From Megalobrama amblycephala (taxonomy: Eukaryota > Chordata > Actinopteri > Cypriniformes > Xenocyprididae), in contig NC_063058.1 of assembly GCF_018812025.1 (NCBI RefSeq), forward strand, positions 20,266,297 through 20,330,296: 64,000 bases of DNA, read 5' to 3'. Both the position numbers and the translations under genes were made by a program. Below, piece by piece: positions 13,444 through 24,320 of the stretch. A model generated the notes under the pieces. It ran no database searches. It had not been told where the DNA came from and worked only from the letters and a program-made list of their open reading frames with translations. Numbering within the stretch: position 1 is the first letter of the stretch; each line of letters opens with the position of its first letter.

Positions 13444-14973
13444 AGGCCCATTCACAACAATAAAGATAACTGTAATGATAACTATACAGTATTAGCATCC
13501 ACACTAATGCACAATATTATTCAGTTTATTTCAAGTTTTGTCATCTGCCACTTTAAAGGCCCACTGAAGTGTCTTGGAATGCACAGCATTATTCAAAGTG
13601 TTGACGTAATTTCAACTGAAACAGGAAGACGGGGCGGGACATATAGAACAGCTCCTCCCTTTTTTTAAAATAGCCAATAGCGTTTCATTTATATAACAGC
13701 CCAGCCAGAGCCGTTGAGCTCAGAAAAGCCTCAGTTTCCTCCTAATCTCTAACCGTTTCTCTTCCTAATCTCCTCTATATCACTTTAAAATATAGCATTC
13801 TGTGCAGAATTCAAATGGGTCTGATATGTTTTGTGGTCTGTGCCAACTCGTGCATATGATCCGCTCTGTGCTATCGTGTCTGGACAGGAGCAGACTGGCA
13901 TGTGCTGCGGTGGTTCGTGTGACACTAACATGAAACCAGACTTCATTCGTCCAATGGAAAGCATATTTACACTGTCTTAATTGACCCTTCGCAAAGATAC
14001 GCCCCCCTTAGTTATTGTTGCTTTGTCCGACAAGCCATGGAGCTGTCAAGCCACACGCAGTGTAAAATACATCGCGGAGCAAAGAGGACACTGACAACAC
14101 GTCGACAGACAAGAGCAGGTTACTATTAAACAAAGCCCCAGATTTCAAAAGCAATTCGAACAATAAAAACCATTTTGTGGCTCTTTAATGTGTTGTGACA
14201 TATCGCTGTAGCGCCTCAGCTCAAGCGGCTCGTGAACCAATCATCTCTTCCTACTAGTTAATTTATAGCATCAAATAAACATGAATGAACATGAGAAGGA
14301 ATGTTGTTTAAAATGCAGAAAGATGTAAATACACACCATTTTTCAAGTTCAACTCCACCGAGGTTAATCTTCTAATTCCTGACTGCTTTGTTGGACAAAA
14401 TGTTATGATTGGTTAGATCGCTTGTCAATCAATCTCCCGGCAAAGGGTCAGTTGTTCCCTATTCCCTATATAATGCACTATGCACCATTAATCATGTAGA
14501 AAATAGTAAAATTTGTGACCAATTAGAGCTGCAGCTATTTATAATGTAGGGGGGCGGGACGCTTTAGATTCTAGAGAGCATTTGATTGGACAGAAAATCA
14601 GTGATGTCATCAAAATCATTGATCCATATTGGCGGATGTGGGAGACTGAAATTTAGAACGCTTATATCTTCCAAATACGAATTTTGTCATCGTTTTGGAG
14701 CACGCTAGCTAACAGTTAACAGTAAGGCTAACATAATATTCATATAAAAAGGCAAATTTTTTAAATGCCCAAGCTCTTTAAATTTGGGTGGATTCTGATT
14801 GGCTGTCAAAGTTTCATTATTCATCAGCTGGGAAAAAAATCGTTCAGAAAATGATTCCCGTTTCTCTTTGTCGTTGTAGCTGTGGTGTGGAGTAACCTAT
14901 TCTCATAGAATTAGAACAATTATTAAAACTTTATCGTTATCGTTACAGTTATCATCCTTGGTGTGAGCGGCCT
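13444..14973. mobile_element. 1.5-kb terminal-inverted-repeat element
   Basis: Left end AGGCCCATTCACAACAATAA then AGATAACTGTAATGATAAC. Right end reverse-complemented: AGGCCGCTCACACCAAGGAT then GATAACTGTAACGATAAC. The GATAACTGTAA subterminal repeats are shared. No transposase frame is visible. The interior includes a segment starting AAAGGCCCACTGAAGTG that may be another repeat inserted within. Confidence 0.65.
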
Positions 14974-15963
14974 TTAGGCTTTTTTTTCTCCAAAATTGTC
15001 GTTATTCGCCATGTTAGTAATTTTCCATATTGTTGCATGCATATAAATGATGAGAACCACTGATGTAGATAGAGGTCCCTAACTGGCTCTGCTGAAAATA
15101 AGGATATCGTTAATCAGAGCACATCAGGTCTAAAGCAAACAAGCAAACAAGCAAAATCACATATAAAATCAAGACAGCTGATCCAGACAACTTCCAGCAC
15201 ACAGGTGTCGGAGGTGTGGTGATTCTCTCTCTTTCTCCATATCAATCAGCACCAATGAATATGAGGCATGATCACATTTCTACTTGGGGCCTCATGGTGT
15301 GAGTTGTAAAGTGTACAGTGTAACTGATGCTAAAGCTTCATCCACTGCGGGTGCTCGGGTGTCAGTCAAGCCAGCACTTTCACCTCAGTTCAAGGGGCCC
15401 CAGGCGTGAACAGCACTGAAAAAAATTGGGTGTGAAATAAACTTGGAAATTTGCTAACTATTTGTAAATTTATCATAAATGGGTCATTTGCAGAGGGAAA
15501 AAGACAATATCATTTGTTAAACAAAACATAAATATGATATTTTATATATTTTATGTAGCCCTATATATTTATAATAAAATGTACTTGATAATACAATGAA
15601 TAAACACAACGTCAAGCTCTTCAGTCTTCAAATTACGGGTTCTAACTTCGTGCCAGTAAAGTTCAAAACACCCAATGCGCACTGCTTCAGTGTGCCAATC
15701 AAAGTCAGCCCACCCTTTGCTGTCTTAAGCAGTCTGAGGGGTACTATATCTGTTTAAGCTCTCGGCTGAGCATGTTGTCAGAATGACTTCTATTCCCTTA
15801 CACCAAATAAATCAATTTTAAAAAAAAGTTTTAGAAGATAGTAAAGTTTTAGAAGTTAGTTTAGGGCTCGATCTCCGTCAGACTGGAGCTATCGGATCCA
15901 AAAAACTGGTGGAGTGGCGGCAAGTCGTGGAGGAACAACAGACAACACTCTCGAGGGGCAAAG
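14974..15963 (+). promoter_or_regulatory. 5' flank of kcna6
   Basis: The kilobase before the kcna6 start is free of recognisable transposon ends, with moderate complexity. A CCAAT box (GTGCCAATCAAAG, about 15693-15705) lies about 265 bp before the ATG. No clear TATA or splice acceptor was identified, so the transcription start and any 5'UTR intron remain undefined. Its role is inferred from position only. Confidence 0.35.
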
Positions 15964-17391
15964 ATGTCCCGCGAGAACCAGGATGAGACCGTGGTGGACC
16001 ACGCTGCCCCCTTCCAGGACTTCTGCGAAGTGGAACGTCCTGAGGAGTGCTGCGAGCTCGTCACCATCAACATTTCAGGTCTGCGTTTCGAAACACAGCT
16101 TAAAACACTCGCAAGATTCCCGAACACGTTGCTAGGAGACCCGATTAAAAGGATGCGGTTCTTCGACCCGTTGAGGAACGAGTTCTTCTTTGACAGGAAC
16201 AGACCAAGTTTTGATGCTATTCTGTATTACTATCAATCAGGTGGGAGGCTTCGAAGACCCATCAACGTGCCGGTTGAGATTTTTATGGATGAAATCCAAT
16301 TTTACGAGATCGGTGATGACGCCATCCAACAAATCAGAGAGGACGAGGGTTTGTTGAAAGAAGACGAACGGCCAATGCCGTCCAGTGAGTTTAAGCGTCA
16401 AATCTGGCTGCTGTTCGAGTATCCTGACAGCTCAGGGCCAGCCAGAATCATCGCTATAGTATCTGTAATGATCATCCTGATATCCATTGTTATCTTCTGT
16501 TTAGAAACTTTGCCGGAATTTAAAGAGGATGATCGTGTGTTCAATAACCACCTTGCGCCGAACGGAACGACTTCAGGAAAAAGATCGAGTACATTCACGG
16601 ATCCATTCTTCTTGTTGGAGACAATCTGCGTTGTTTGGTTTTCCTTTGAACTGTTTGTACGGTTTCTTGCATGTCCAAGCAAAACTGCCTTCTTCAAAGA
16701 CATCATGAACACCATAGATATTGTAGCTATTATTCCATATTTCATTACTTTAGGTTTAGACCTTTCAGAGTCCGAAGCAAGCTCACAACAGACCACGTCT
16801 CTCGCCATACTGAGAGTTATCCGCTTGGTGCGCGTATTTAGGATTTTCAAACTCTCACGGCACTCCAAGGGTCTCCAAATTCTCGGCCAGACCCTAAGAG
16901 CGAGTATGCGAGAACTTGGACTACTGATATTTTTCCTTATCATCGGCATTATATTGTTCTCCAGTGCGGTTTACTTCGCCGAAGTGGACGACCCAGAATC
17001 GTCTTTTACTAGTATCCCTGACGCGTTCTGGTGGGCGGTTGTTACCATGACTACTGTTGGATATGGCGACATGTACCCCGTCACAATTGGAGGCAAAATT
17101 GTTGGATCAATGTGTGCCATTGCAGGAGTTCTTACAATCGCACTGCCTGTACCAGTTATCGTCTCGAATTTTAATTACTTCTATCACCGAGAAAACAACG
17201 CGGAGGAGCAAGTGGAATATACGCACGTAACTTGTGGCCGCCCTTTGTCTTCACTATGTGACCGAAATAAAAGCGACAGTAAACCCTCTCTGGTGATATC
17301 AGAGAATTCAAATGATGACGACTGGAATTCATTAAGCATATCAAATCTGAATCCATCAGAGGATCATACATACAAACTCACAGATGTATAA
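15964..17391 (+). CDS. kcna6: Voltage-gated K+ channel Kv1.6 alpha subunit (intronless)
   Basis: A single 475-codon frame encodes a Shaker-family subunit that tetramerises into a delayed-rectifier K+ channel of neuronal membranes. Seen: T1 domain (about residues 31-130; [37 protein letters not shown]), S1 about 162-183, S2 216-237, S3 249-265, S4 281-299 with five regularly spaced arginine/lysine steps ([15 protein letters not shown]), S5 317-340, pore helix/filter [12 protein letters not shown] (361-372), and S6 with the PVP gate hinge (395-397). The S1-S2 loop has an N-glycosylation site at N200 (NGT). The C-terminus TDV is a class I PDZ ligand. Assignment to Kv1.6 rests on the post-S6 YTHVTCG motif, a hallmark of KCNA6. 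The S1-S2 loop is shorter than in mammalian KCNA6. The ATG at 15964 has A at -3 and precedes a fish-like N-terminus. Kcna1 follows 5.4 kb downstream on the same strand, as in the human KCNA6-KCNA1 pair. Confidence 0.95.
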   Translation: MSRENQDETVVDHAAPFQDFCEVERPEECCELVTINISGLRFETQLKTLARFPNTLLGDPIKRMRFFDPLRNEFFFDRNRPSFDAILYYYQSGGRLRRPINVPVEIFMDEIQFYEIGDDAIQQIREDEGLLKEDERPMPSSEFKRQIWLLFEYPDSSGPARIIAIVSVMIILISIVIFCLETLPEFKEDDRVFNNHLAPNGTTSGKRSSTFTDPFFLLETICVVWFSFELFVRFLACPSKTAFFKDIMNTIDIVAIIPYFITLGLDLSESEASSQQTTSLAILRVIRLVRVFRIFKLSRHSKGLQILGQTLRASMRELGLLIFFLIIGIILFSSAVYFAEVDDPESSFTSIPDAFWWAVVTMTTVGYGDMYPVTIGGKIVGSMCAIAGVLTIALPVPVIVSNFNYFYHRENNAEEQVEYTHVTCGRPLSSLCDRNKSDSKPSLVISENSNDDDWNSLSISNLNPSEDHTYKLTDV

Positions 17392-17750
17392 GAAATCCAA
17401 AAAGAGTCGCGTATAGAGGGTGCATCGACGTCACTTTCCCGCCGGAACGCGCTCCCTCAGCTGGACTGAGTGGCAAAAGAACCTGATGCATGACTGGATT
17501 TAATTGGGGAAACTGCGAAAACGCGAGTAAAACAAACGATTAAACTAAAGGTTGGGCTTTAAAGTGTTCCTTATAGCATGTTAAAGAAACCTAATCCATA
17601 GATATTAAGATGCAGCCAGGAATCAGGTTTCCTGACATTTATATGTGCCTGATTTCGATGCTGGGGAAACAAATAAAGCAAATCTGCCTGCTAATGCTTT
17701 ATATAAATACAATATAGGTAAGTGTTAGGCTATATCAATGTTATATCGTT
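17392..17750 (+). other. Probable kcna6 3'UTR
   Basis: Non-coding sequence directly after the kcna6 stop, without transposon ends, containing an AATAAA at 17672-17677. The extent is inferred; longer 3'UTRs are common in this family. Confidence 0.45.
17672..17677 (+). terminator. Candidate kcna6 poly(A) signal AATAAA
   Basis: Canonical hexamer about 280 nt after the kcna6 stop codon. No expression data are available, and a more distal site cannot be excluded. Confidence 0.4.
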
Positions 17751-17990
17751 CAGGGTTGCCAGGTTTTCACAACAAAACCCGCCCGATTGCTCCTCAAAAC
17801 CAGCCCAAAACTAGCCCAATCGCATGGGGAACATCGCGTTTTTGGCGGGGCTCCCCTGGAAAAATTCGCATTCCAGGGACTAAATATCACATTATTTTGG
17901 GTTGATTCAATCCGCGGACATGAAAAACAGCCCGCGCAACAGTGTAAAAGTATCCCAATTCCGCGGGAAAACCGCAGACTTGGCAACACT
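17751..17990. mobile_element. 240-bp MITE with GGTTGCCA-type ends
   Basis: Left end CAGGGTTGCCAGG; right end reverse-complemented AGTGTTGCCAAG. The interior is GC-rich with CCCGCC, CCAGCCC and CCGCGGAC motifs, unlike its AT-rich surroundings. A hAT-like non-autonomous element is the likely class; the superfamily is inferred. Confidence 0.5.
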
Positions 17991-20900
17991 AATAGTCAAA
18001 TCGTCCAGCCCTAAAACTTGTATAGTTTTTGTCAGTGTTTATTTAAAACACCAGATTATGCACAATATAAGATGGTAAATATTTCATATTCAGTTGTCAA
18101 CACAATAGATATAACAATACAATAGGGTATGATTTTACCCCAAAATTCAACATTTCTCTGCCTGGAGTCCAGCTGTTTCTGTGAATTGCAGCGGTCCATT
18201 TGCTTCTTTTTTCTGTATGCAGTCTGTAAAAATATACCATTTTGTGTCAAAGCTATTTGTACAGTCAATCGCAAAGCTTTTACCCGTTTTGGATGCGTTT
18301 TGTGTGTATTTCGCGGCATTCACGCTGAAAACCACTCAGTCTTTTTGCCACTCAGTGGGCGTAACCGCAGTCAGAACGGTCGACTGTGACGTCACGTGCA
18401 TACGCTCTATACTTTGGAGGTTCTTGTTTCTAGAGTTCCAATTCTAGAGAATGACTGTAGACTAGTCAATATATGTGCCATCACATTAGTTGAATTCGAA
18501 ACTAGTGTGCCAAGTTCCTACACTGAAAGAAGGTGCTTTATGTAAACAGTGAATTATTTGTTTACTTGTTCAAGTGGACAGCGCCGCTCAATCTTAAAAG
18601 GACCTATGTGATATAAAGGGTATCGATCGCCCCCTTGCGGCTGGGTGAGGAATCTGTAGAGAGTCATCTAACAGCCTACCTGTAACCTGTTTGAGAACGC
18701 AAATGTCACATTCACTGATGGGTGCATGTCTCATTATCTGTGTCAGCGCCTTGATGGTACTTCTATTGCAGGATGCAGCAGATGTATGAAGGCATTTCTT
18801 CTCTGTAAAGAAGATAGAAGTTCACATTGCCTTCGTAAACTTGCAATATGTGTGCATTATAAACTTTTCTGTCCGTGACGGTCCGTCAGAGGAGAGTAAG
18901 TGTATGTAGTCGAAAGGAATGTAATACAATTAAATTTTTCCATTTACCTATTAATGTACATAACGCAAATACATATCGTGAAAATATTATATAGGCCTAC
19001 ACATATGCTTTCAGTATGACGTTAGTGCGTCATCAAACTTGTTGTCAGACAACAGGTGAAGAGAAACTTTCAAATTTAGCCATGATGAAATACAAAATTA
19101 ATGAAGGATATAAAAAAGTGAAAGTAAAAATGTTAACTCACAGGCCGCCAATGATTTTTGTAATATATTATATTTGTAATCTTGAATTTATTATTTATAA
19201 ATTTATTTAAGCTTTGTTTAAGCCTTCATTATGTCATTGCCTTGTGAGATATTGCTCTTAAAATATCTCTGCCTTGTGTAATATGTGTGCTTTAAAAATT
19301 CAAGAGTTGCTCTTTGCACATGTTGCCCTTGCTCAGGATAAAATGTAACTGGTCTGACACTAGATATAATTGTTACCTTAACATTTGTTTTGGTTATTAA
19401 CCTGCCAACATGACATCAGACCAAGTGAATGAACTTTTTTTTTTAACATATTAATGAGGTATGAATTAACTTATTTTTGGTAAATAAATATTTTGTCACA
19501 TTCATAATCAAAATTTGTTTGAATCATTTCTCTCTTTTTTTTCTGTGATCAATAGTTAATATCTGAGTGATCAAAAATATTATCCTGTGAAAGATATTGT
19601 AAATTTCATTTTAACCGGTGTTATTTTGAATTTGTTTAGCATTATATTCATACGAACGTGCCGATGGTGCAAAAATGGTAGTGTGTTCACTGTAGCATTG
19701 TGTCATTTTACCTTGCTGTCTAAACTTAAAAGAAAATAATATATTTTTGTTTATACAGTTTGACTAGATTCAGTTTGGTGTCCTTTTTAAAGAAACTTTT
19801 CGAAGTGTGCAATTATATTATGTCTCTAAAATCAAGATAAAGTAATTTGGTCATAGTCAGCTTAAACAGAGATGAAAAACTTACAAAACTGCACAATTAC
19901 TCCATCAATAATGTATAACAGGTGGGATCTATGACACTTCAGACAGCTCTGATTAATGACTACCAATGCATTTTATGTTGACTGAACTAATCACTGTACC
20001 GAAAGTAGGCCTACATGTATTGAGGGGAAGTCATTGAACGGCAAAGTGAGTGGAGGAAAGGGCTGCCCATTTCTTATTCATGATATTTAGCAGTTAAGAG
20101 CTCACTGGAGCTGCTGTTCTAACAGTGCCTGACAATGAAAACTGTTGTGCTCGTACTCTGGTTGGCTGATCATGATTTATCTGAAACCAATTAGTAGATC
20201 AACTCAGATCAACTGATATACCGTCTACGTTTCACAGGTCATCTTATATATTTTAGCCTATATTTATTTGATGTATCTTTTTATTAAAGCTTTTCCCTCT
20301 ATTAATTAAGTCACATATTGTGTTACATGTTCCTGATACTATGAAAAGATGCCATGCACTGATCAATCAATCATTTCTCTTGTGTTTACATCGTTTGATG
20401 ATATTTGTGTGCCACCTACTGGTGAATCTACAGACGTGAAGGAGTTATTTGTGTTAATTTAATTAATGAAAGTATTATTAATTCATCATCAGATTAATAT
20501 TGTAATAATACTTTCCTTAATTAAGTTATATATATATATAGGTCAGTTATGTTTTTTTAAATACGTTTAAGCTTCTAAAGTTTTAGTGGGGCTTAAAATA
20601 AACATCTTGGCGGTGTAACAGAGATTGTAAAATAACAAAAATAAATAATAAATAAATAAAATGAGTGGAGTTCTTAAAAATGTTTGAAAATTTTAATAAT
20701 ATTTCATTATTATTACAACATCATAAATACTATTTATTAAAATATTATCGTCTGCTAAATTCAAGTAAAATATCACGTTTTTTCAAGGTAAATGGAGAAA
20801 CCTAAAGCAATATCTGAGGAATATTCATTGATCAAAACTGTTTGAAAACTATAGGCTACTTAGTAGTACATACATATAGTACTTTTATTTAATGGCTAAA

Positions 20901-21240
20901 CCAGGTTTTAGAGTATATATATATGTGCATATATATATAGGCTATATTATTATTTTTAGAAAATTGTACATTTTCCCGAACCCGAATATAATAACTGGCA
21001 CATGCCAACTGCATCTTAAAATGATTTCGCTTTTCTGTCACGTCGGATATCATTAGCACATCAGTGGTTGTATTCTTAATAGATATTTGTGAATTATAGA
21101 GAATGATTTCGCACTATTATAAATGACCAAAATGTTAAAACAAGTAACTCACAAATTCAAACATTTAAAGATTTCAAGAAAAAAAAAAAATCCAGTTAAT
21201 TATTGAGAGAAAAAATGTGAAATTTTGGAGGATGAAAATG
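17991..21240. other. kcna6-kcna1 intergenic DNA
   Basis: No gene supported. Mostly AT-rich sequence with a few short TA tracts (about 20527-20540, 20915-20938). A stretch at about 18060-18460 is less AT-rich and includes a full CRE overlapping an E-box (listed separately). Confidence 0.4.
18387..18398. promoter_or_regulatory. CRE (TGACGTCA) overlapping E-box (CACGTG)
   Basis: TGACGTCACGTG contains the palindromic CREB/ATF site at 18387-18394 and a palindromic E-box at 18393-18398. It lies 1.0 kb after kcna6 and 4.4 kb before kcna1, in DNA that could itself be an old repeat. Function is inferred from the motif only. Confidence 0.35.
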
Positions 21241-22841
21241 CCTATAATTGGCATATGCTGGCAAGAGCTCTAACCGAGGTGCTACAAAAATCGCCGTCCG
21301 TCCAAGTACATACACCCACGTTATTCTAAAAATATTCCAACCCCCGCACGATCTAGCCTCAAACAACACGCATGGAGCTGTGCAGCTCCATAACTCTTTT
21401 GGATGGAAAAAAGTCGCAGTATTGCACGAAGAAGAGCACTTTAGAGAAGTCGTCTTTTTATTGTGGTTATTGGTTAGTGTGGTCAGTTAAAGTATCTGTG
21501 CACATTAGTGCTCGGCGAATCAGATACTGCGCCAGTGTTGGCACATAAATGCTCTCGCGCATTGCGTGGACAAGCACTTGTGGCCACGCGCGGTCTGCAT
21601 TGCGTCGAACCCCTCCCCCATACTGTCCTACCCCCCTCTCCCGCTCCTCGTTCTCCCATGTGCAATACAGTGCAACAATATGTTGGGCATGATTAAGGAA
21701 TTATTCCCTCTCCCCTTATTGATCGCCCCTTTAAGAAGCCTTTCGCTTCCATACCCCCTGTCAGTGTGTCCAGATAAAATAGACCGCTCGTCATCTTGTC
21801 TACTCGTAAGAGGGAAATTTTGCTGATGCAGTAATGTCTGGAAATGGTATGGTTCGCTTTTGCCCCCTTAATGTATCTCCCGCCTGAGCTGAGCTGCAGC
21901 ATTAGAATTTCTCATGCAGTATAAGCCATTTACACCAAGGTGCCGCCGCACGAGCATGAGCGGAGGGAGGACGTTGCGGCTTCATGTTTTCTTTTAGCCT
22001 TTTTTCCGCTTATTGTCTTTTAGCCCTCATTTAAACTGAATGTGAAGCTTTGTAATACACGTCAAAGCCATATTTCTTCCATTATAGCATCGCGTGCGAA
22101 TGTCGTGAATCATTTCCGTTATGGATGTGACATTTATGGAGCGCAACCGAACATTTTGAAAGTGAGAAGATGTGAAGAAGCTTTAACAAGGGCATTTTCT
22201 ACAACAAAAGGGAATCGAGGGTGCATTACTGACAGGAGACTGCCGGCAGAAGACGCATTCCTTCAGTAGCGAGGTGAGCACTATAACTGCCTGCATCAGC
22301 CTGAAGTAAAAGTCATTTTCATGTTTTCCTATCAATTTATTTACTCAAACTTACATCTAAGCTATTTAATAGTATGTTTCCCTATATAGTGAGAAGTAGA
22401 CTGCATGTATGTGGTGATGGAGCAAAAGTGACAGTGTCCTGTCACATCTTTTCAATAACCTAAATGAGCATAATGATTCAGAATTGTGCCCTTAAGGCTG
22501 TGCACTTCTGTGATTTATACATACAATAACAAGTAAATAAATAAATAAGTAGTGTGAACTTGCTGAGCAAGCAAATATCGCCGCTGTTCGATCCATTTTT
22601 CTCTGACTCGGTGACAGAGGCAGCCGTAGTGGATGCAGCGGAAAGGAGCGATGGTCGAATCAGTGACAACCGCAGTGGGGCCACACTGAGGAGAGATCAA
22701 GTTATACCCTATACCCGGGGACCGAGATAGATTTAAGGATCTGGAATCAGAGAAAAGGAAGGAAAGCGACGCCTTGGGAGGGCAATTGGATGTCTACTCA
22801 ATTAAATTAACTCCTGCGGAGCTCCAACTTTGACCTGCAGG
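21241..22841 (+). promoter_or_regulatory. kcna1 promoter / 5'UTR region
   Basis: Base composition becomes GC-richer and CpG-containing from about 21280, with C-rich tracts (CCCCTCCCCC and CCCCCCTCTCC around 21608-21648), and contains no recognisable transposon. A possible first-exon donor, CAGTAGCGAG|GTGAGC, lies near 22264-22277. AG acceptors such as the one ending at about 22619 could join it to the coding exon, as expected for Kv1 genes, which keep the coding region in one exon but often have 5'UTR introns. Exact start site and splicing are not determinable here. Confidence 0.4.
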
Positions 22842-24320
22842 ATGACAGTCGTGGCTGGGGACAACATGGACGAGACCTCTGCCGTGCCGGGACATCCGCA
22901 GGACACATACCCCCCTGACCACGATGATCATGAATGCTGCGAACGAGTGGTCATCAATATAGCGGGGCTGCGCTTCGAGACCCAGCTCAAAACTCTCGCC
23001 CAGTTCCCAGAGACTCTCTTAGGTAACCCAAAGAAACGGATGCGGTATTTCGATCCCTTGAGAAACGAGTACTTCTTTGACAGAAATCGTCCGAGCTTTG
23101 ATGCCATCCTCTACTACTATCAGTCTGGTGGAAGACTGAGAAGGCCGGCAAACGTCCCATTGGATATGTTCTCGGAAGAAATTAAGTTCTATGAACTTGG
23201 GGTCGAGGCGATGGAGAAGTTTCGTGAAGATGAGGGCTTCATCCGCGAGGAAGAGCGGCCCTTACCAGAGAAGGAGTTTCAGCGGCAAATCTGGCTTCTG
23301 TTCGAGCATCCCGAGAGCTCGGGGCCGGCCAGAGGCATTGCTATCGTATCAGTAATGGTCATTTTAATTTCCATTGTCATTTTCTGTTTGGAGACTTTAC
23401 CTGAACTGAAAGAGGACCCTGCAGGGCGTATACAGACTATTGGCAACACCACCTTCTACTACAAACCAAACATCCTGACTGATCCCTTCTTCATTATAGA
23501 GACCCTCTGTATCATCTGGTTTTCATTTGAATTGATAGTGCGCTTCTTTGCTTGCCCAAGCAAAGCGGCCTTCTTTAAGAATATGATGAACACCATTGAC
23601 ATCGTGGCCATCATCCCCTACTTCATCACGCTGGGCACAGAGTTAGCGGAGGAGGCGGACGGAAAGGAGGGAAAGGGCGAGCAGGCAACATCACTGGCCA
23701 TCCTCAGGGTGATCCGTCTGGTCAGGGTGTTCAGGATCTTTAAGCTATCAAGGCACTCCAAAGGCCTTCAGATTTTGGGGCAGACCCTCAAAGCCAGTAT
23801 GCGAGAGCTTGGATTGCTTATTTTCTTCCTCTTCATTGGCGTCATATTGTTCTCCAGTGCTGTGTATTTCGCAGAGGCCGAGGAAAAAGAGTCGTACTTC
23901 AGCAGCATCCCGGATGCGTTCTGGTGGGCGGTTGTGTCGATGACTACCGTAGGCTACGGGGACATGGTGCCAGTGACTATAGGGGGCAAGATCGTGGGTT
24001 CCCTGTGCGCCATCGCCGGTGTGCTGACCATCGCCCTCCCCGTGCCTGTCATCGTGTCCAACTTCAACTACTTCTACCATAGAGAAACCGAGGGAGAGGA
24101 GCAAGCCCAACTCCTCAATGTGAGCAACCCGAACATCGCATCCGATTCCGACTCCAGTCGTCGCAGCTCCTCGACCGTCAGCAAGTCCGAGTACATGGAG
24201 ATAGACGGAGACATAAACAACAGCATCGACAACTTCAGAGAGGCCAACCTCAGAACTGGCAACTGCACTATCACTAATCAGAACTGTGTGAACAAAAGTA
24301 AGCTGCTAACCGATGTCTAG
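22842..24320 (+). CDS. kcna1: Voltage-gated K+ channel Kv1.1 alpha subunit (intronless)
   Basis: 492 codons for the Shaker-type Kv1.1 subunit, forming low-threshold K+ channels at axons and nerve terminals, often mixed with other Kv1 subunits. Seen: N-terminus [12 protein letters not shown] and APGHPQ-like segment, T1 domain (about 36-135), S1 165-186, N-glycosylation site N202 (NTT) in the S1-S2 loop, S2 217-238 ending in the FFACPSK cysteine, S4 287-305 ([13 protein letters not shown]), pore [12 protein letters not shown] (366-377), S6 with PVP (400-402), and C-terminus [12 protein letters not shown] with PDZ ligand. The tail [16 protein letters not shown] matches KCNA1. The start is the ATG at 22842 (A at -3); no upstream in-frame ATG fits the family. 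Oddity: residue 376 is valine where mammalian Kv1.1 has tyrosine (Y379), a Kv1.2-like outer pore. The length is close to human (495). Confidence 0.97.
   Translation: MTVVAGDNMDETSAVPGHPQDTYPPDHDDHECCERVVINIAGLRFETQLKTLAQFPETLLGNPKKRMRYFDPLRNEYFFDRNRPSFDAILYYYQSGGRLRRPANVPLDMFSEEIKFYELGVEAMEKFREDEGFIREEERPLPEKEFQRQIWLLFEHPESSGPARGIAIVSVMVILISIVIFCLETLPELKEDPAGRIQTIGNTTFYYKPNILTDPFFIIETLCIIWFSFELIVRFFACPSKAAFFKNMMNTIDIVAIIPYFITLGTELAEEADGKEGKGEQATSLAILRVIRLVRVFRIFKLSRHSKGLQILGQTLKASMRELGLLIFFLFIGVILFSSAVYFAEAEEKESYFSSIPDAFWWAVVSMTTVGYGDMVPVTIGGKIVGSLCAIAGVLTIALPVPVIVSNFNYFYHRETEGEEQAQLLNVSNPNIASDSDSSRRSSSTVSKSEYMEIDGDINNSIDNFREANLRTGNCTITNQNCVNKSKLLTDV

Noticed and set aside
16398..16949. 183-codon open frame antisense to kcna6
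   Set aside because: Lies wholly within the kcna6 coding region on the opposite strand, has no recognisable domain and is explained by codon bias of the channel gene.
22830..22841. Upstream TTG as an alternative kcna1 start (MTCR extension)
   Set aside because: The TTG would add four residues absent from the family; the ATG at 22842 gives the conserved MTVVAG N-terminus with A at -3.
23748..24110. 120-codon open frame antisense to kcna1
   Set aside because: Shadow of the conserved S4-S6 coding region; composition (His/Gly/Asp-rich) reflects the complementary strand of kcna1.
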